This document shows positions 13,322-26,406 of a DNA stretch of 64,000 nucleotides, piece by piece. Under the pieces are notes generated by a model. The model saw nothing but the letters and a program-made list of their open reading frames with translations, ran no database searches and had not been told where the DNA came from. Position 1 is the stretch's first letter. Each line of letters opens with the position of its first letter. A program made the translations under genes and the position numbers. Source of the DNA: Theocolax elegans (lineage: Eukaryota; Arthropoda; Insecta; Hymenoptera; Cerocephalidae); the NCBI GenBank assembly GCA_026168455.1, contig CM047428.1, positions 84,462,594 to 84,526,593 on the forward strand. The letters are read 5' to 3'.

Positions 13322-13680
13322 GTTGTCGGACCCAAGTTACAGGGATCTATGTACCTTTCAACATAAGAATTATGTTGGAAATATCGATTTAAAAATCTGA
13401 AAAAATTCATATAGGTAGTTTCAAACAAAAGCGTGGGCATGATGTTTTGATTTTTAAGAAAAAAAAAATTTGTTAATAATAATTGAATAAATAATTTTCG
13501 GTCGGTAATTATTGGCTTAATAAGGCATGAATTTTCAACGCAAAAATCAGAATTAAATTACAGATTTAAAAATCTGAAAAACTTTGAGTATAACTATTTA
13601 AAACATGCCTAAGGGCATGGCGTTCAAGATTTTTTCAAAAATTTATTTTTTTGTTTATAAAAAAATATTAAAAACGACCA
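13322..13680 (-). repeat. Dispersed repeat family, copy B (inverted)
   Basis: Reverse-complement partner of copy A at 7213-7562. It begins with TCGGACCCAAG and contains the complementary TGTTAATAATAATTGAATAA and GCATGATGTTTTGA blocks. The pair forms a long, imperfect inverted repeat of about 350 bp with a 5.8-kb loop enclosing the aminopeptidase gene. Confidence 0.7.
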
Positions 13681-14009
13681 TTCTCTGAGTCCAACATCCT
13701 CTTAAAAGGAAAAATAAACAAAACTACGTCCGTAACATTGAAATATTTCAAGTTCATTATTAACATTAAATGCAAGAGTTTGATGGAAAGAATTAAAAGA
13801 TAACCATTTAATTTATATAAAAAATTACGAATGACTAAAACGAATTCACTAAATTAAATTTCTAAAAATGTTAGTATAGGTAGAAATTTAACGATAATTG
13901 TGAATTATAAGTGATTATTATATTGTATATCGGAAGCGGAACAAATCTTGAGAGATGCGGCGATCCCGCGATATGTATCGTTAAGTTGTGTAAAAACCTT
14001 TACTGCACG

Positions 14010-14032
14010 TTCTTTTTCGCGTAACCTCTTTC
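14010..14032 (+). promoter_or_regulatory. Possible 5' TOP initiator of eEF1B
   Basis: Two pyrimidine runs, TTCTTTTTC (14010-14018) and CCTCTTTC (14025-14032), lie about 100 bases before the start codon. Translation-factor mRNAs typically begin with C plus a pyrimidine tract. The transcription start itself cannot be seen in sequence. Confidence 0.35.
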
Positions 14033-14124
14033 GAAATTTGCAGACACACGGGTGAACACACACACACAGAATACCGAATCTTCAATTAATTATAATAATA
14101 TTACAATAAGTTTTCGAGAAAAAA

Positions 14125-15027
14125 ATGGCTATCGGTGACCTTAAGACTGAGAAAGGCGTTGAAGCCTTAAATGTTTACCTATCCGATCGCAGTTATATCA
14201 ATGGGTAAGTTGATTATTTTTTTAACATGTTATACCGCACGTGGGTCATTGGATTATTGTTCGATTGCATTTTTTTTGCAAATTTATTTACTCAAACATG
14301 ATTAATTTCATTACAAATGATTAGATTTTGATATTTGAAGTACATTGTCTTATTCATTATTTTGGTGATTAACAGATGGGTACCTTCACAAGCAGATGTA
14401 GCTGTCTTCGAAGCATTAGGCAAAGCACCTTCAGCGACAAATCCACATGTTTTGAGGTGGTACAATCACATCAAAACATACGATCATAAAACCTTACCTG
14501 GAGAGAAAGTTTTAACTGCGTTAGATAAACATTTGCCCAGTGCTAAGCAGGCACCAGCCAAAGAGGAAGATGACGATGTTGATCTCTTTGGTTCAGACGA
14601 CGAAGAGGACGAAGAGGCTAACAAAATTAGAGAAGAAAGATTGAAAGCTTACGCTGAAAAGAAATCTAAGAAACCAAGTATCATAGCCAAGTCTAGTGTT
14701 GTCATAGACGTTAAACCCTGGGACGACGAGACAGATATGGTAAAAATGGAGCAAGTAGTCAGATCAATTGAGATGGACGGTCTTCTGTGGGGTGCCTGTG
14801 AGTACAATACCTCTGACATTCAATTTCCCTATAACTGTGCTCAAACTTTGACCAATCTTGTATTTTTTTCAGCAAAACTTGTTCCTGTTGGTTATGGAAT
14901 TAAAAAATTACAGATTATGTGCGTCGTCCAAGACGAAAAGGTATCCATAGATGCGCTTGTTGAACAAATTCAAGAATTTGAAGAATTAGTACAATCTGTT
15001 GATATTGCAGCCTTTAATAAAATTTAA
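14125..15027 (+). CDS. eEF1beta: Elongation factor 1-beta (eEF1B nucleotide-exchange subunit)
   Basis: Guanine nucleotide exchange factor that recharges eEF1A with GTP in the cytosol. Exons 14125-14204, 14376-14797 and 14873-15027 give 218 residues, close to the usual 205-225. Order: GST-C-like N-terminal part ([27 protein letters not shown]), an acidic linker ([16 protein letters not shown]) with the usual casein-kinase-like site, a basic segment ([15 protein letters not shown]), then the catalytic GEF domain with [32 protein letters not shown] and a C-terminus ending [10 protein letters not shown]. The second intron (14798-14872) is 75 bases long, a multiple of three, and has no in-frame stop. 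An unspliced message would therefore insert 25 residues inside the GEF domain. I removed it because GT-AG splicing restores the invariant [12 protein letters not shown]. Confidence 0.95.
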
Positions 15028-15054
15028 ATATAAGAGATATACATTAAAACTTTT

Positions 15055-15060
15055 AATAAA
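15055..15060 (+). terminator. Polyadenylation signal of eEF1B
   Basis: AATAAA sits 28 bases after the stop codon and is followed by an A-rich stretch. Confidence 0.6.
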
Positions 15061-15300
15061 GAAAAAAAAAATACTAATATAACATAAAAAGTACAAGTAT
15101 TTTTTTCTTTACTCATCTCTTTTGAGCATATAATAATCTTTGATCGACTTTTTATTATTTCAATGAATAAAAATATATACGTTGACATTTATAAATAAAA
15201 CGTTAGCGTGACGTAAATTTGAAAATCAATATACTTAATATAAATATCGAGCGATGATAATACTCATTTCAATTTTTTATACTTTTACACCGTATAGCTA

Positions 15301-15331
15301 TATATTAATATATATATATATATATATATAT
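15301..15331. repeat. TA microsatellite
   Basis: About fifteen TA dinucleotides with one interruption, in the spacer between eEF1B and the kinase gene. A second, shorter TA run lies in the kinase intron near 16,690-16,713. Confidence 0.8.
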
Positions 15332-16371
15332 TGCGAGTAATAAACACCGAGGTTTTTTACACATGCAGTAGCTTACGCGAACAAAGCGCGACTCAGTCAG
15401 TCCTCGCAGTCGCGGACTCGCGGAGAGTAGTATCGAATATACATACATAATAAGTATATTGAAGGACCTCTCCAAAAAAAAATTAATTAAAAAAAATCAA
15501 GTCTGTCGAAGGAACGTCATAAAAATTTGGTTAACGCGAGGGAGGTGCCGAAAAGAACATCGCGCTTTCGGATTTCGGTGCATCGCGCAAACGTAATCGT
15601 TGTGTATAGTTTACCGCCCTTACTGTAGATATATATATGTACATACAATATATGTATATATAGTATGAAGTGTAGGAAGAGAGAGAGAAAGTAGGTGAGC
15701 GAATACACGCGCGCGAGCAAGAAGAATAGTGCTCGAGTGGGTTAATAGTAATATTGCGATAGAGAGAGGAAAGAGGAAAAATGAGTATTAGAAAGAAAGA
15801 GAAAGTCTAAAACAAATACATAGACGATCAGAGACATATGTATACCAATCGAAAAGAAGGATAGAACGAGAGTGTGATGGGGAGGAAGAAAGTATCGTGA
15901 TATTGAAAGTATATTGTATACACACATACACGGTGACATACACGCATACACGCACACACACGCGCGCCATACCGAGCCAGTACAAGGAAGGAAGCTTTTA
16001 CACACCTTTTTCATCAAGTTTATATATATACACACGTCGTCGTCATCGACAGTGCATAGTTGTTAGAAAGAGGATAAACAAAGAGATGAGGAACTAGCAG
16101 ACAATCTTCACAAAAGAAGGTGTACACCACTCCACACTCGCAGACCGAGCGTTTTATGTCGTACAACAAAGATAACCGTGATTCTCGTTCGTTTGACCAC
16201 CGAACACTAGTTTATTATGCCGGTTCAATATTGAACCTTCCTACGTTTTATCCTCCGATCTCGAATCCATGATTAATATGATATCCAATTAGTTATACGT
16301 TGCATTTGTATATACGTACGCATATATACATATATACATATATATGTCATGTGTCCTGTGAACGAGTAATC

Positions 16372-19300
16372 ATGTACTGCCAGGATAAGAGTTCCTCTGG
16401 TGCTTCAAAGAGCAAAGATGGTGTGTATTCTATACCATTTTCATTCTTTCATTTCCTGTCCTGGTAAACCTATTTTTACCTATTTTTCCTTATAAGTACG
16501 CTAAACTAGTTTATATATTATCCAAATTTTATCTTTGCATATAGCTCTTTCCATTTTCATTTGATAATTATATATTGGTTTTTTTTTAAACCGAGCATTA
16601 CATTTCCTTACACTGCGTAAGAAATAATTAAAATGCTTCAATGACATCTTATTGATTTATATGCAATTTATTTATATATATATCTCTTGGTGTGTATATA
16701 TATATATATATATTGCTATATTGAGATACTTTCATGCTTTTTGTTGAGCTTTTATCGCAAGCTCCTAATAAAGTTTCATTCTGTAGCATCTTTTTTGTAT
16801 TGCTTTCAACTGCCTATATAATGTGTCATTTTGATTAAGGTTAGAATACAAGCAAAGGTTAGGATTATAGTTTTTAAAGTAAACAATTAGTTGGATTACA
16901 GTTAAGAAAGAAATTTTATTATTTATCGATACATTTTACAAAAAGTAATATTTCATCCTACTCATTTATCAATGTCGCTATTTTTGGAGTAATCTGATAC
17001 AATGTATCAGTTGAATAATTAATTATGCAAATTAGTTGCAATGGATGACAACATTTTTTTTGTTCTTAACTATTTTATTATTTCTTTAAGTAATTAAAGT
17101 AATAATTCATTTTTCAAATTAATGTAATTTTGATAAAAATTAAAAATCCCTTTGCATTATGTTTTTATTGTAATCATTAATTATACATATTAATGTAAAT
17201 TTTTTTTTCAGGACATGTAACTATGAGAGAAAAGAAAAGCGGTGCTCTGAGTAGAGTACAAAAGTTGAAAAAGAGGCTAAGTCACAGCTTCGGTAGACTT
17301 TGTAAGTTATTATAATTTTTTTTAAGAATATGTAAGTAATTCAATAATATTTTCCACTTTGATTAAACAACAAGCAAATATCTTTTCAAGTTTGTAAAAA
17401 ATGTTTATAATATTCACTTATGTATGAAAATATCTTATGTCATGATCATTTTGTAGCATGAATTATAGAAAACAGTTAAATTGTAATTAAAAATATAGTT
17501 AGAATCTTAACTAAATTATCTATAAATTTCAGCAATATCAAAGGAGGAAGCTGAAGATGTTGTTAGTCGAGGTCAGTTGCCTTATAATGGCTATTCCGAG
17601 GAGTTCCTAGATCGATTAGAGCCAAATGGTAACATACCTTCCAATAAGGAAAGGCATTATGGTAAAATAATAACTTAAACAATTTTATGCTTACCTAAAA
17701 TAAAACATTTATTTTAAAATTTTTTAAATAAAGTAAATAAAATGTAAATGAAAAAAGAGCTAAAGAAAGATAATGCTTGATTTTAATTGATCCTAAATTT
17801 TTATATTGTTTTAGTTACTTTATTGAATTTTTCAACTTTAATATTAGAACTGATATAAAATTATAATTTGATACTATTAATTATAGTATTGTATAGTTTA
17901 TTATATTATCAATTAGTTTTTAAATATTTATGTTATGTTCATTGATACAAATTCACATTTATTGATTCTAAATCATCATTTAATTATAGCTTCTTTATTG
18001 TTTTCATAATGAAACATTTTATATTACTGCATTGCTGCTATATTCTTTAATATTATATCTCGTGAATAAGTAAATAAAAAAAATGAAAATATTTCCTTTT
18101 AAGAGTGGTCAAGCGTCGGAGAACACGATAGAGTGCAAAGGCAACTTTCGGTTTCAAGTGATTCAAAACTTTTGGATGATGATATCCGAGAAGAAGCAAA
18201 AGTTATCTTACGACCTCGACGTCCACCTCGACCAAAATCTGAAGTTTTTCTTGGAGGACCAGATCCACCACCTAGGCGAACTAAACGATTTTCAGCTTTT
18301 GGAGTAAGCGATCTCACTATACCTTATCACTTAATTACAGTGTACATTTATTTAATGTATATTTATTTAATATTGATTAATATTTTAAGAATAATGCATA
18401 AAATTGACGAATATCTAAAAACACTTTTAATTACTTATGTAGATGTAGAAGTTTGATAAAGATTTATATCATTTATGATTTCATTATATTTTTCGTATAT
18501 AAAACAATAAACATGAAACTTTGAATCATTTTATAGGGTGACTCTCCATTTGGGAAATCGGAAGCATACATTAAATTAGAACAACTAGGTGAAGGCTCAT
18601 ATGCAACAGTATTTAAAGGTTTCAGTCACTTGACGAATCAAGTGGTTGCCCTAAAGGAGATTAGATTGCAAGAAGAAGAAGGAGCTCCATTTACTGCCAT
18701 ACGTGAAGCGAGTTTATTAAAAGAACTAAAACATAGCAACATTGTGACGTTACACGATATTATTCACACTCGCGAAACTCTCACTTTTGTTTTTGAATAC
18801 GTGCACACGGACCTTTCGCAATATATGGAGAGGTACGGAAGTGGAGGTGGAGGCCTTGATCCGCGTAATGTTAAGCTCTTCCTATTTCAATTGCTTCGTG
18901 GATTGGCTTATTGTCATCGTAGGTAAGGAATCTAGAAAAATGACTCATAAATTGTTAATTATGCACAAAACGTATAAATAAATGCATTTCTATTAAACAA
19001 CAAAAATTAATTATTCCAGGCGAGTTCTACATCGAGACGTTAAGCCTCAAAATCTTCTGATAAGTGAAATTGGTGAATTGAAACTAGCAGATTTTGGATT
19101 AGCTCGAGCAAAATCCGTTCCGTCTCATACTTACTCGCACGAGGTAGTAACTTTGTGGTACAGGCCACCCGACGTGTTACTTGGCTCCACGGAATATTCA
19201 ACTTCTCTGGACATGTGGGGAGTTGGATGCATTTTCGTAGAGATGTTAACAGGAGTGCCTACTTTCCCTGGAATCCGATGTACATACGATCAACTCGATA

Positions 19301-20386
19301 AAATTTTTAAAGTCCTTGGTACACCCACAGAGGAAACTTGGCCGGGAGTTACACAATTACCTAACTATAAACCTAGCAGATTAGCCTTTTATCCAACGAG
19401 AAAACTTGGTCTTTCATTTCCAAGACTGTACGACATTGCCGAAGTCGACAGTATGGCGTCCTCGCTTCTCAAGCTTAATCCGGATGAACGAATCGGTGCC
19501 GAAGATGCTTTGCATCACATGTATTTTGCTTCATTACCTAGAAAACTTTATGAGTTACCTGACGGTAAGATTTTCATATAAGTTCCCTTCTATTTAGTTA
19601 TTATAGCACTATATATATAGATAATATATATATGTATATATTTATACATATATGTATATATATATGTATAGATAATAAGAAATAATATACATAATAAATC
19701 AATAAAAATTTATAATTATTTAGATACATAATAATTATTATAAAATAAGTAGCATTTTATTTAAAAAATTAAGATAAATTAATTTTTTGTTCTTTTTCAA
19801 TTAATGCATACGTAAAGATTCACGTAATAAAATTATTATGTAAAGATTCATCGTAATTGTATATTTGTCATTGATATGCTCGTTTTTATGTATCGTTATT
19901 TATCAAGTTATGTAATAATTTGATAAATAATGATGATTAGCACTGACTTGGAAGTATAAAAAGAGCAACGTTGAAATAATAAAAAAATAATGATAAATTT
20001 AGTATTTTAAACACAAGTTTTGATGATTTTTTTTGTATAATAAATCTTTTAATACTTACCCAAATAAAAATATTTTATAGTAAGTTAGAAGATTAAATAC
20101 ATTTAATACCAATAGATAATATAAAACAATTCTAATTTTTAAACTCTCCATCAAGTTGTATCAAACAAACATAAAGATTATACGATCGAACTTGCTATGA
20201 AGTTATTAAATAACAGTATATTAATAAATGTAATAATAAATATAAATAATAAATAGAAATAATTAATATTTTACATTTTCATTATGTGTTTCAGAGGTTT
20301 CTATATTTAGTGTCGAAGGGTGTCATTTATACACAGAAGAGCGACATACATACTCAGATTCGCAACATACAATTCTTAAAACTTGA
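16372..20386 (+). CDS. Eip63E: PFTAIRE cyclin-dependent kinase (CDK14/Eip63E-like)
   Basis: Cyclin-Y-dependent serine/threonine kinase, membrane-associated in the family. Exons: 16372-16420, 17212-17301, 17533-17661, 18104-18303, 18537-18922, 19020-19564, 20295-20386. The joins stay in frame and give 496 residues. The N-terminal 156 residues carry the basic [13 protein letters not shown] segment and a proline/arginine region (RPRRPPRP) typical of CDK14. The kinase domain starts near residue 167: glycine loop [11 protein letters not shown] (174-184), ATP lysine K196, PFTAIRE helix (207-213), catalytic HRDVKPQN with D290, and DFGLARAKS with D308. The C-terminal [10 protein letters not shown] matches Eip63E. 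The first exon (residues 1-16) is the least certain, since alternative 5' exons are common in this gene. Confidence 0.92.
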
Positions 20387-21948
20387 ATTATTTCGAGCAA
20401 AAGTTTTATCGACTAACGGCGAAAATTTTACATTGCGTAAACAATCTTCAAAATAATTTAAAAAAAAAATCGAATGATATTAAAAAAAACATCTGTTTAA
20501 GCTTGAAAAGCTCTGTAAAAAACATTGACTAGAAAATGAAAGAATCGAGTAAAGTCACGCACATCTTATACTTGCACTTTGTTTAAAAATAATTAGATTT
20601 ATACTTATCATCAATGAAATCAAAACATAGAAGCAGGAAATATCTGACGAAGAGTGGCCTCAAAGGTCATAAATAAAAAAATCGCTATACATATTAAATC
20701 ATTAGAGTTTAGAACTAGAAAATTTTTAATATTAATAAAAATGATAGATTAGGGAAAATAGATGAGATTAGATATTTTCTCATCATTTTCTTTTTAAACT
20801 TTTAGAAATGCTCTTTGAATTATGCTCTAGGATGATCGAATTGTCATTTCTACAAGCAACGCTTTTACAAATTGTACCATTTACTTTTTTAGTAAATTAT
20901 TGTTGATAAACATCTTGGTCTTCGTCAGTATTCATTAAAGTCCTTGTAGATTCAATATAAATCAATTTTTAGCATCCTTTAAAAAAGAGAGATAAAGAGA
21001 AAGAGAGAAAGAAACGTTGAAATAGTAAGTGAAAGCTCCAAATAATTTTTATTAGATTTGTTGTTATTAAATATTAGAAATTAAAAAATGATAATGAAAT
21101 ACATGGAAGGTGGGTAGCATCGTGTAAATAAGACACAAATGAAAAACAGAAAGTCAAATCAGACTGTGTCACTTAAGACAAGACTAATAAATGTGACTTT
21201 GTAAGAAATCTGTAAAATGCGATTTACTATATTTGATTCTTTTGCTCTTGTATTCTATAATTATATGTTACTTTATACTTTTTTCTACAAAATGTATTTG
21301 TTGGTTTGAATTATTGATGTAGCTGTAACACGAGTCAACCAATTTATTATTATTATTATTATTATTTCTTTTTTTTATTTATTTATTTAACAGATAAATA
21401 TATTTTATCTCTACAGGCAGTTACATCATTCTTGTAATTTTATCTGGTAAATAAATGAATAAATAAATATTTATAATTTAAAATATTAGTGCCAAATTGT
21501 GTAAACATAATGGTGAATACAATATATGTTTTTCTTATAATACTCCAAAAACACGAAAATTTTTTATACAAAAATATCATGATTATTTTTTCATACTTTC
21601 TAGTTTTAGAAATGGAAGGCAATTTATGATTGTCACCATCCTGGTGTTAAAAATAAATAAATAAACCCAATAGAAAGGATGCAATAAGTATAATTAAGAT
21701 TAAATTTTTAATTAAATAATTTCATTTGTCTTTACAAAGTTGGCAAAATTTAATTTTAAGTACCTAGTTATTTTAAGTGACTAAAATCAAATACAATATT
21801 TTGAACTCAAACATTTGTAATGTGTCAGTCAAGTTTGGGTATCATCTTTTGTATTTATGAAATAAAAGCAAAGTAAAACGTTATTACATAAACAATTAGA
21901 ATACTTTTTATTTAAATACATACAATTCTCCATTTTTCATAAATTTAT
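20387..21948. other. 3' flank between convergent kinase and USO1 genes
   Basis: No coding region seen. The stretch follows the kinase stop and precedes, in opposite orientation, the USO1 stop, so it should hold both 3' untranslated regions. A TTA/ATT microsatellite is at about 21,341-21,367, followed by a run of TTTATTTA units. Confidence 0.5.
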
Positions 21949-24900
21949 TTATTCAGGATTACCGGAATTATCGAGTTCACTCGAACTTTCGTCTGAATCG
22001 ACCTGAAATATTCATGCATAATAAATTTTTAGTGTCTGTGTAAACTAACAAAAGTATCATATACAAATTTTTCTTACTTTTTCTCCAAGCGCAATCAGTT
22101 TTTCTCTGTAAGCAGTAAGTTTATTGTCTTGAACTGCTAAAAACATTAATAAATCTTCTTGATCGGTTTTGATTTTATTGCACTCTTCAATTTTCTGTTC
22201 CAATGTTTTTGCAAGATCTGTTGATACTTTGTCATCCGATGATTTACTTTGTAAATCTTTTACTAGATTTAAAGAATCAGAGAGACGATTTTCTAAGTCT
22301 CTTACTTGATTTTTGTATTTTTCTAATTCATTGTTACTAGTATCATTGTTATAAACGCCTCCTGATAACGAATTTTCTTCAGTATAACTAGATTGTGCTG
22401 CTTTTAATATTTTATTTTGATCTGTTAAAAAATCGATTTCGCATTTTAAATCACTAACTTGTTGCTGCAATAATAATCATAAAATGAAATTAAAGTATTT
22501 CTTATATGTTTTATTTATAAATGCAATTGTTAAGATTTTATTACCTTCAATTCTTGATTCTCTTTTGTAAAAGTATCAACAGATGCTCTGAGTTTGTGTA
22601 TTTGTAAGTCTTGATCTCTTATCAATTCTTTATATTTAGAGACTAATGCAGAATCGGATGCGCTTAAAAAGTTTGCTTGTTCTTTATTGTTATATGATGT
22701 ACTAAATTCCAAAACTGATTTTAAAACAACACCTGGTGAAATAGATATTCATATTAATAATTATTGTCAAAATCAAGACTGAATGCGCTATTTATTAAAT
22801 TTTTTTGTTAACCTAATTTAATATAGATTAAATATATTTCAACTATTTTCTATGAAAACTACATATTAATAAAAAGTATTGATTCATTTGATGCATTATG
22901 TAGTATCAACTTATAAATACTAAAATTATCTTTGCTTCACAAAAAGTCTTTAACAATTAAAAATAATTATAAATATACATACAGAATATTAAAAAAATTG
23001 ATATATACCTTCTAAAACTTTGAATAATTTACAGAATTCATGATCTAATAAAACATCTGAAGATTCTCTAGCTGAAATTTGTGGATGTTTAAGTGCACGT
23101 GAATAGATTTCATGATTCGTTATGGATCCAATTGTATTTTGAAATTTTTCTAAACCTATTCTATTTTCGACCAAACTGCACAATTTCACCTGTAAAATAA
23201 AAAATTAATTACACATATTTTTAATGTATATTAGATTTTAAATAGTGTTAAATTTGTTGCATAAAAAAATAAAAAATGTTTTAATTTAAATATTTAAACC
23301 TTTGTGTAAGTAGAAACGCTATCGTCATTGAAACTTATACAAATTCCAATAAGAAATGCGCACATATTTTGAAGTAATATCTCTTGTAAATCGTGAAGTT
23401 CATCATTACTTTCATGTGATGATAAAAGAGCCATTAAATATGATATAGAAGAACTAATACTGAGAAAGTTTTTAACAGCAGGAGGACTGTAAGAAGTCCA
23501 TCTGCACAACAAAATTAAGAGACCCAATTTCGATTGGATTTTATTACTTTGTTGAAGTAGTGTAAAACACTGTTGCATTAAAGATACAGGAGGTGTGCCA
23601 ATATTTGTTGCTAAAAGAACTCGTAGTAACTGTTCTTTTTGTGTTTCACCCTCGGTCAGACCATAAGATAATGCAACAGCAGAAAACCAATTTGAAAGTG
23701 GATCAGGTGAAAATAAACCTCCACATAGTAACTGTCCTATAACACAATTTTTAATGTAAAATATAATGATTATTCTAAATCGTTAAATAATTGTAAAGAA
23801 AGTTTCTACCTGTTGTTAGTGACAAATTTTCATTGCTTTGAGGAAGCAAAGTTTGAACAAGTTGCATTTGCTTGGCTTCATTATTATAAAGATAACATTG
23901 AAAACAATATAAAACTGCACATCTCAAAATTAATGGCTGCTTTTCATTGACCATAGACATTAACAAAACGACTATAGCAGGCCTGAAATAACCATATAAA
24001 AAATAAGTAATTTTATAAAGAAAATAACAGTAATATAATTTATTAACAGTTCAAATTTATAAGTACCTTGGTGGACTACTAGGAGCCATAATGCTTGCTA
24101 AAAATTCTTGATTGCTTGGATTACCTCGAATTACTTCAGCCACAGCACTAATTATTTCAGTTAGTATATCGGATGGCACTCCACTTACCATAAGAATATC
24201 ACATAAAGCTTGAAGTAAACCACACGATTTCATTATTGTCTGACATACAGATACTGACTATACAAATAAATAATTTATAATATATTATTATTAATGAACA
24301 TCAATTTTAAAAAAATAAATGAGAGACTATATTTACTTGAGCTGGTCCATTTGGAGCCACTAAAGCTCTGATAACTTGAATTATGCATACAACATTTGAT
24401 ATTTTTTGAGGACTCCATCCAATAAAAGAATTATCCTCATTGTGATCCGTAGGCAACTGAAACATTGGAGTTAGCCTTTGTATATAACTACCTGAAATTA
24501 TTTAATTGCTTTTAAATATTTATATACATCTGTTTCTGAATAATGAAAATATTTTATAGGCTTATAGATATCTAAATAGCAGGTACTTCAAAAGCTCAAA
24601 AATAATGAGAAATTACGATTTTAAAATTAAGATTGAATTTTACCTTCTTTGAAAAAGTTTTGATTACTGTAATTTCCTTTTAATAAATTAGTCATAAGAA
24701 ATAAACAGTCTTCAACTACGATGCCACCATCAATTCCACCTTCTTGTGTCATTATATCAAATATTCTATCAAAAGCATTTTCAAAGGCTACAATTTTTTG
24801 AATATTTGAGTTTCCTTTAGTTAAATGTAACAAAAGCAGTAGTGCCTGTGCAAGAAAAAATTATTTATTAATTTAGATTATAAAAATATTTAAATTACTT

Positions 24901-25616
24901 GTTCATTAACAAAATACTCACATTGTTACGGATTGCTTCTCTACTGTCGTCAAGCATATCCATAAGTTTGGAAACTCCCATAGGACTTACTAAAATAATT
25001 TCTTGAACATCTTTTAATTTATTCAATAACAGATTTGATAATAATTTTAAAGCTGACCAACGTACTCTAAAGTCGTATTCTTCAAGAAATTTTAGTATTT
25101 GACTAATGGTATCATTGTTTTTAATTAATATTTCAGTAAACTGTTCACCAAGATTATGATTTTGTCCAAGTTTTTCAACTAAAATATACACATAAAAATA
25201 ATAATAGTTGCACAAAAAACAAGAACATTAACAATAAATACATACTCTCTTCTTCAAAAGTCTCAGGACTTGTTACATTGCACAATGTGTCTAAGGCCAA
25301 GCCTATTATTTCACAATCGCTCCTGTCAGTTTCTAAAATTTGTTTTAAAGGATTCATACCATGGGCACCAACTTCAATCCTATAAGTTCTTGAAAGAGCT
25401 TTTAAAGCTCGACAGGCATCTCTTCTATCATCTAGAAGGGTGGACGACGATATTCTATCCACTAATCTTTCCACCTAAATTAAAAATCGAATATACAATT
25501 GAACTTTCCATAGCTTTATAAATAAAGTATATACTTACGGTTTCAGTGCCAGATGGTTTATTTTCAGGAGATGGTGCTCCAAGCACAGATTTCAAACCGC
25601 TCTTGAAATATTCCAT
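21949..25616 (-). CDS. p115: General vesicular transport factor p115 (USO1)
   Basis: Golgi tether that links COPI/COPII vesicles to cis-Golgi membranes with Rab1 and GM130. Twelve coding exons: 25616-25539, 25474-25246, 25178-24922, 24845-24644, 24491-24337, 24257-24067, 23982-23810, 23736-23300, 23189-23009, 22732-22545, 22464-22078, 22002-21949. All phases agree and yield 843 residues, close to fly p115. The start reads MEYFKSGLKSVLG, as in p115 orthologues. Residues 1 to about 640 form the armadillo-like globular head (RRDACRALKALSRTYRIEVG; AIRNNALLLLLHLTKGN). A coiled coil follows (YKELIRDQDLQIHKLRASVD; NELEKYKNQVRDLENRLSD). The last exon encodes a short acidic tail, VDSDESSSELDNSGNPE, the type that binds GM130. 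The coiled coil is shorter than in mammals. Confidence 0.95.
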
Positions 25617-26406
25617 TGTTGAGAAAGGTTTGAACAGTTATTTAATTAAACTTAAAATAGTTTAAAAAAAAAGATAATAACAATTCAACAATTCGCCACA
25701 TTAATTAATTACACACTTTATTCCGGTCTGTGGGACATGTTGTTATATGTATATCTTACATATATACATGTAATCAAAAAATTGTATATGTGTAAACTGT
25801 GTGTATATATATATATGTATATATATATACGTATATATATCTAATGTTGAATTAATGATAGTCCCGCATGTATGCAGTATGTGATAGCAGATGTCAGAGT
25901 TTAAGATGGAGCCACTTGCATTCACACATACGTATACAAGCATGCGCAAAAACGTTGTCAAAAATAATTTTAGTTTTCTATTTCATCATGATAAAAAAAT
26001 GTGTTACGTTATTTAACATTAATCGTACAAAATTATTTCAAACGGTCTTTAAGCAATATTGGACAAACACTTATTATAATAAAGTTATTTATGTAGAAAA
26101 ATAAGCATGAAAATTAATATAATTATGTTTATTTTTTTAGCAACGTAGGTACATCTCTTTTTCAAATATGAGAAAGCATTTCAATGATACGTAACACCTT
26201 TCTTTTATCTTTTTTTCAAGAAGACAGACTCGGATTCAAATTTCGCGGAAAAACATTACCGACGATACCGACTGGGTAAAAGCTAATTCATATATATATA
26301 TATATAGATTGCAAGTTTGGAACAACGGTGTGCACTTTGCAGCGTATACGTTTATTTACTACTTTTTGGTGTAAATTGTAAATCGAAATTCTAGATTAAC
26401 AAAAAT
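25617..26406. promoter_or_regulatory. Head-to-head spacer of USO1 and Kish
   Basis: These 790 bases separate the start codons of two divergently transcribed secretory-pathway genes, so they must hold both promoters and leaders. Visible features are TA/TATG simple repeats near 25,800-25,840 and 26,290-26,306. No clear core element can be named. Confidence 0.45.

Larger units (their letters stand above)
11440..14124. other. Intergenic region between aminopeptidase and eEF1B
   Basis: No supported gene. The two divergent genes, on opposite strands, share this 2.7-kb spacer. It contains an inverted copy of a dispersed repeat (about 13,322-13,680) and, near its right end, the eEF1B promoter. Confidence 0.5.
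15028..16371. other. Spacer and probable 5' leader of the PFTAIRE kinase
   Basis: No coding region supported. It has an AT microsatellite at about 15,301-15,331, then a GA-rich and CA-rich stretch (15,660-16,080) that looks like a long untranslated leader. Open frames here on both strands are low-complexity products of those repeats. Confidence 0.45.

Noticed and set aside
15742..16097. Overlapping frames on both strands with Tyr/Val/Cys or His/Thr runs
   Set aside because: They are translations of CA, TA and GA simple repeats in the leader of the kinase gene.
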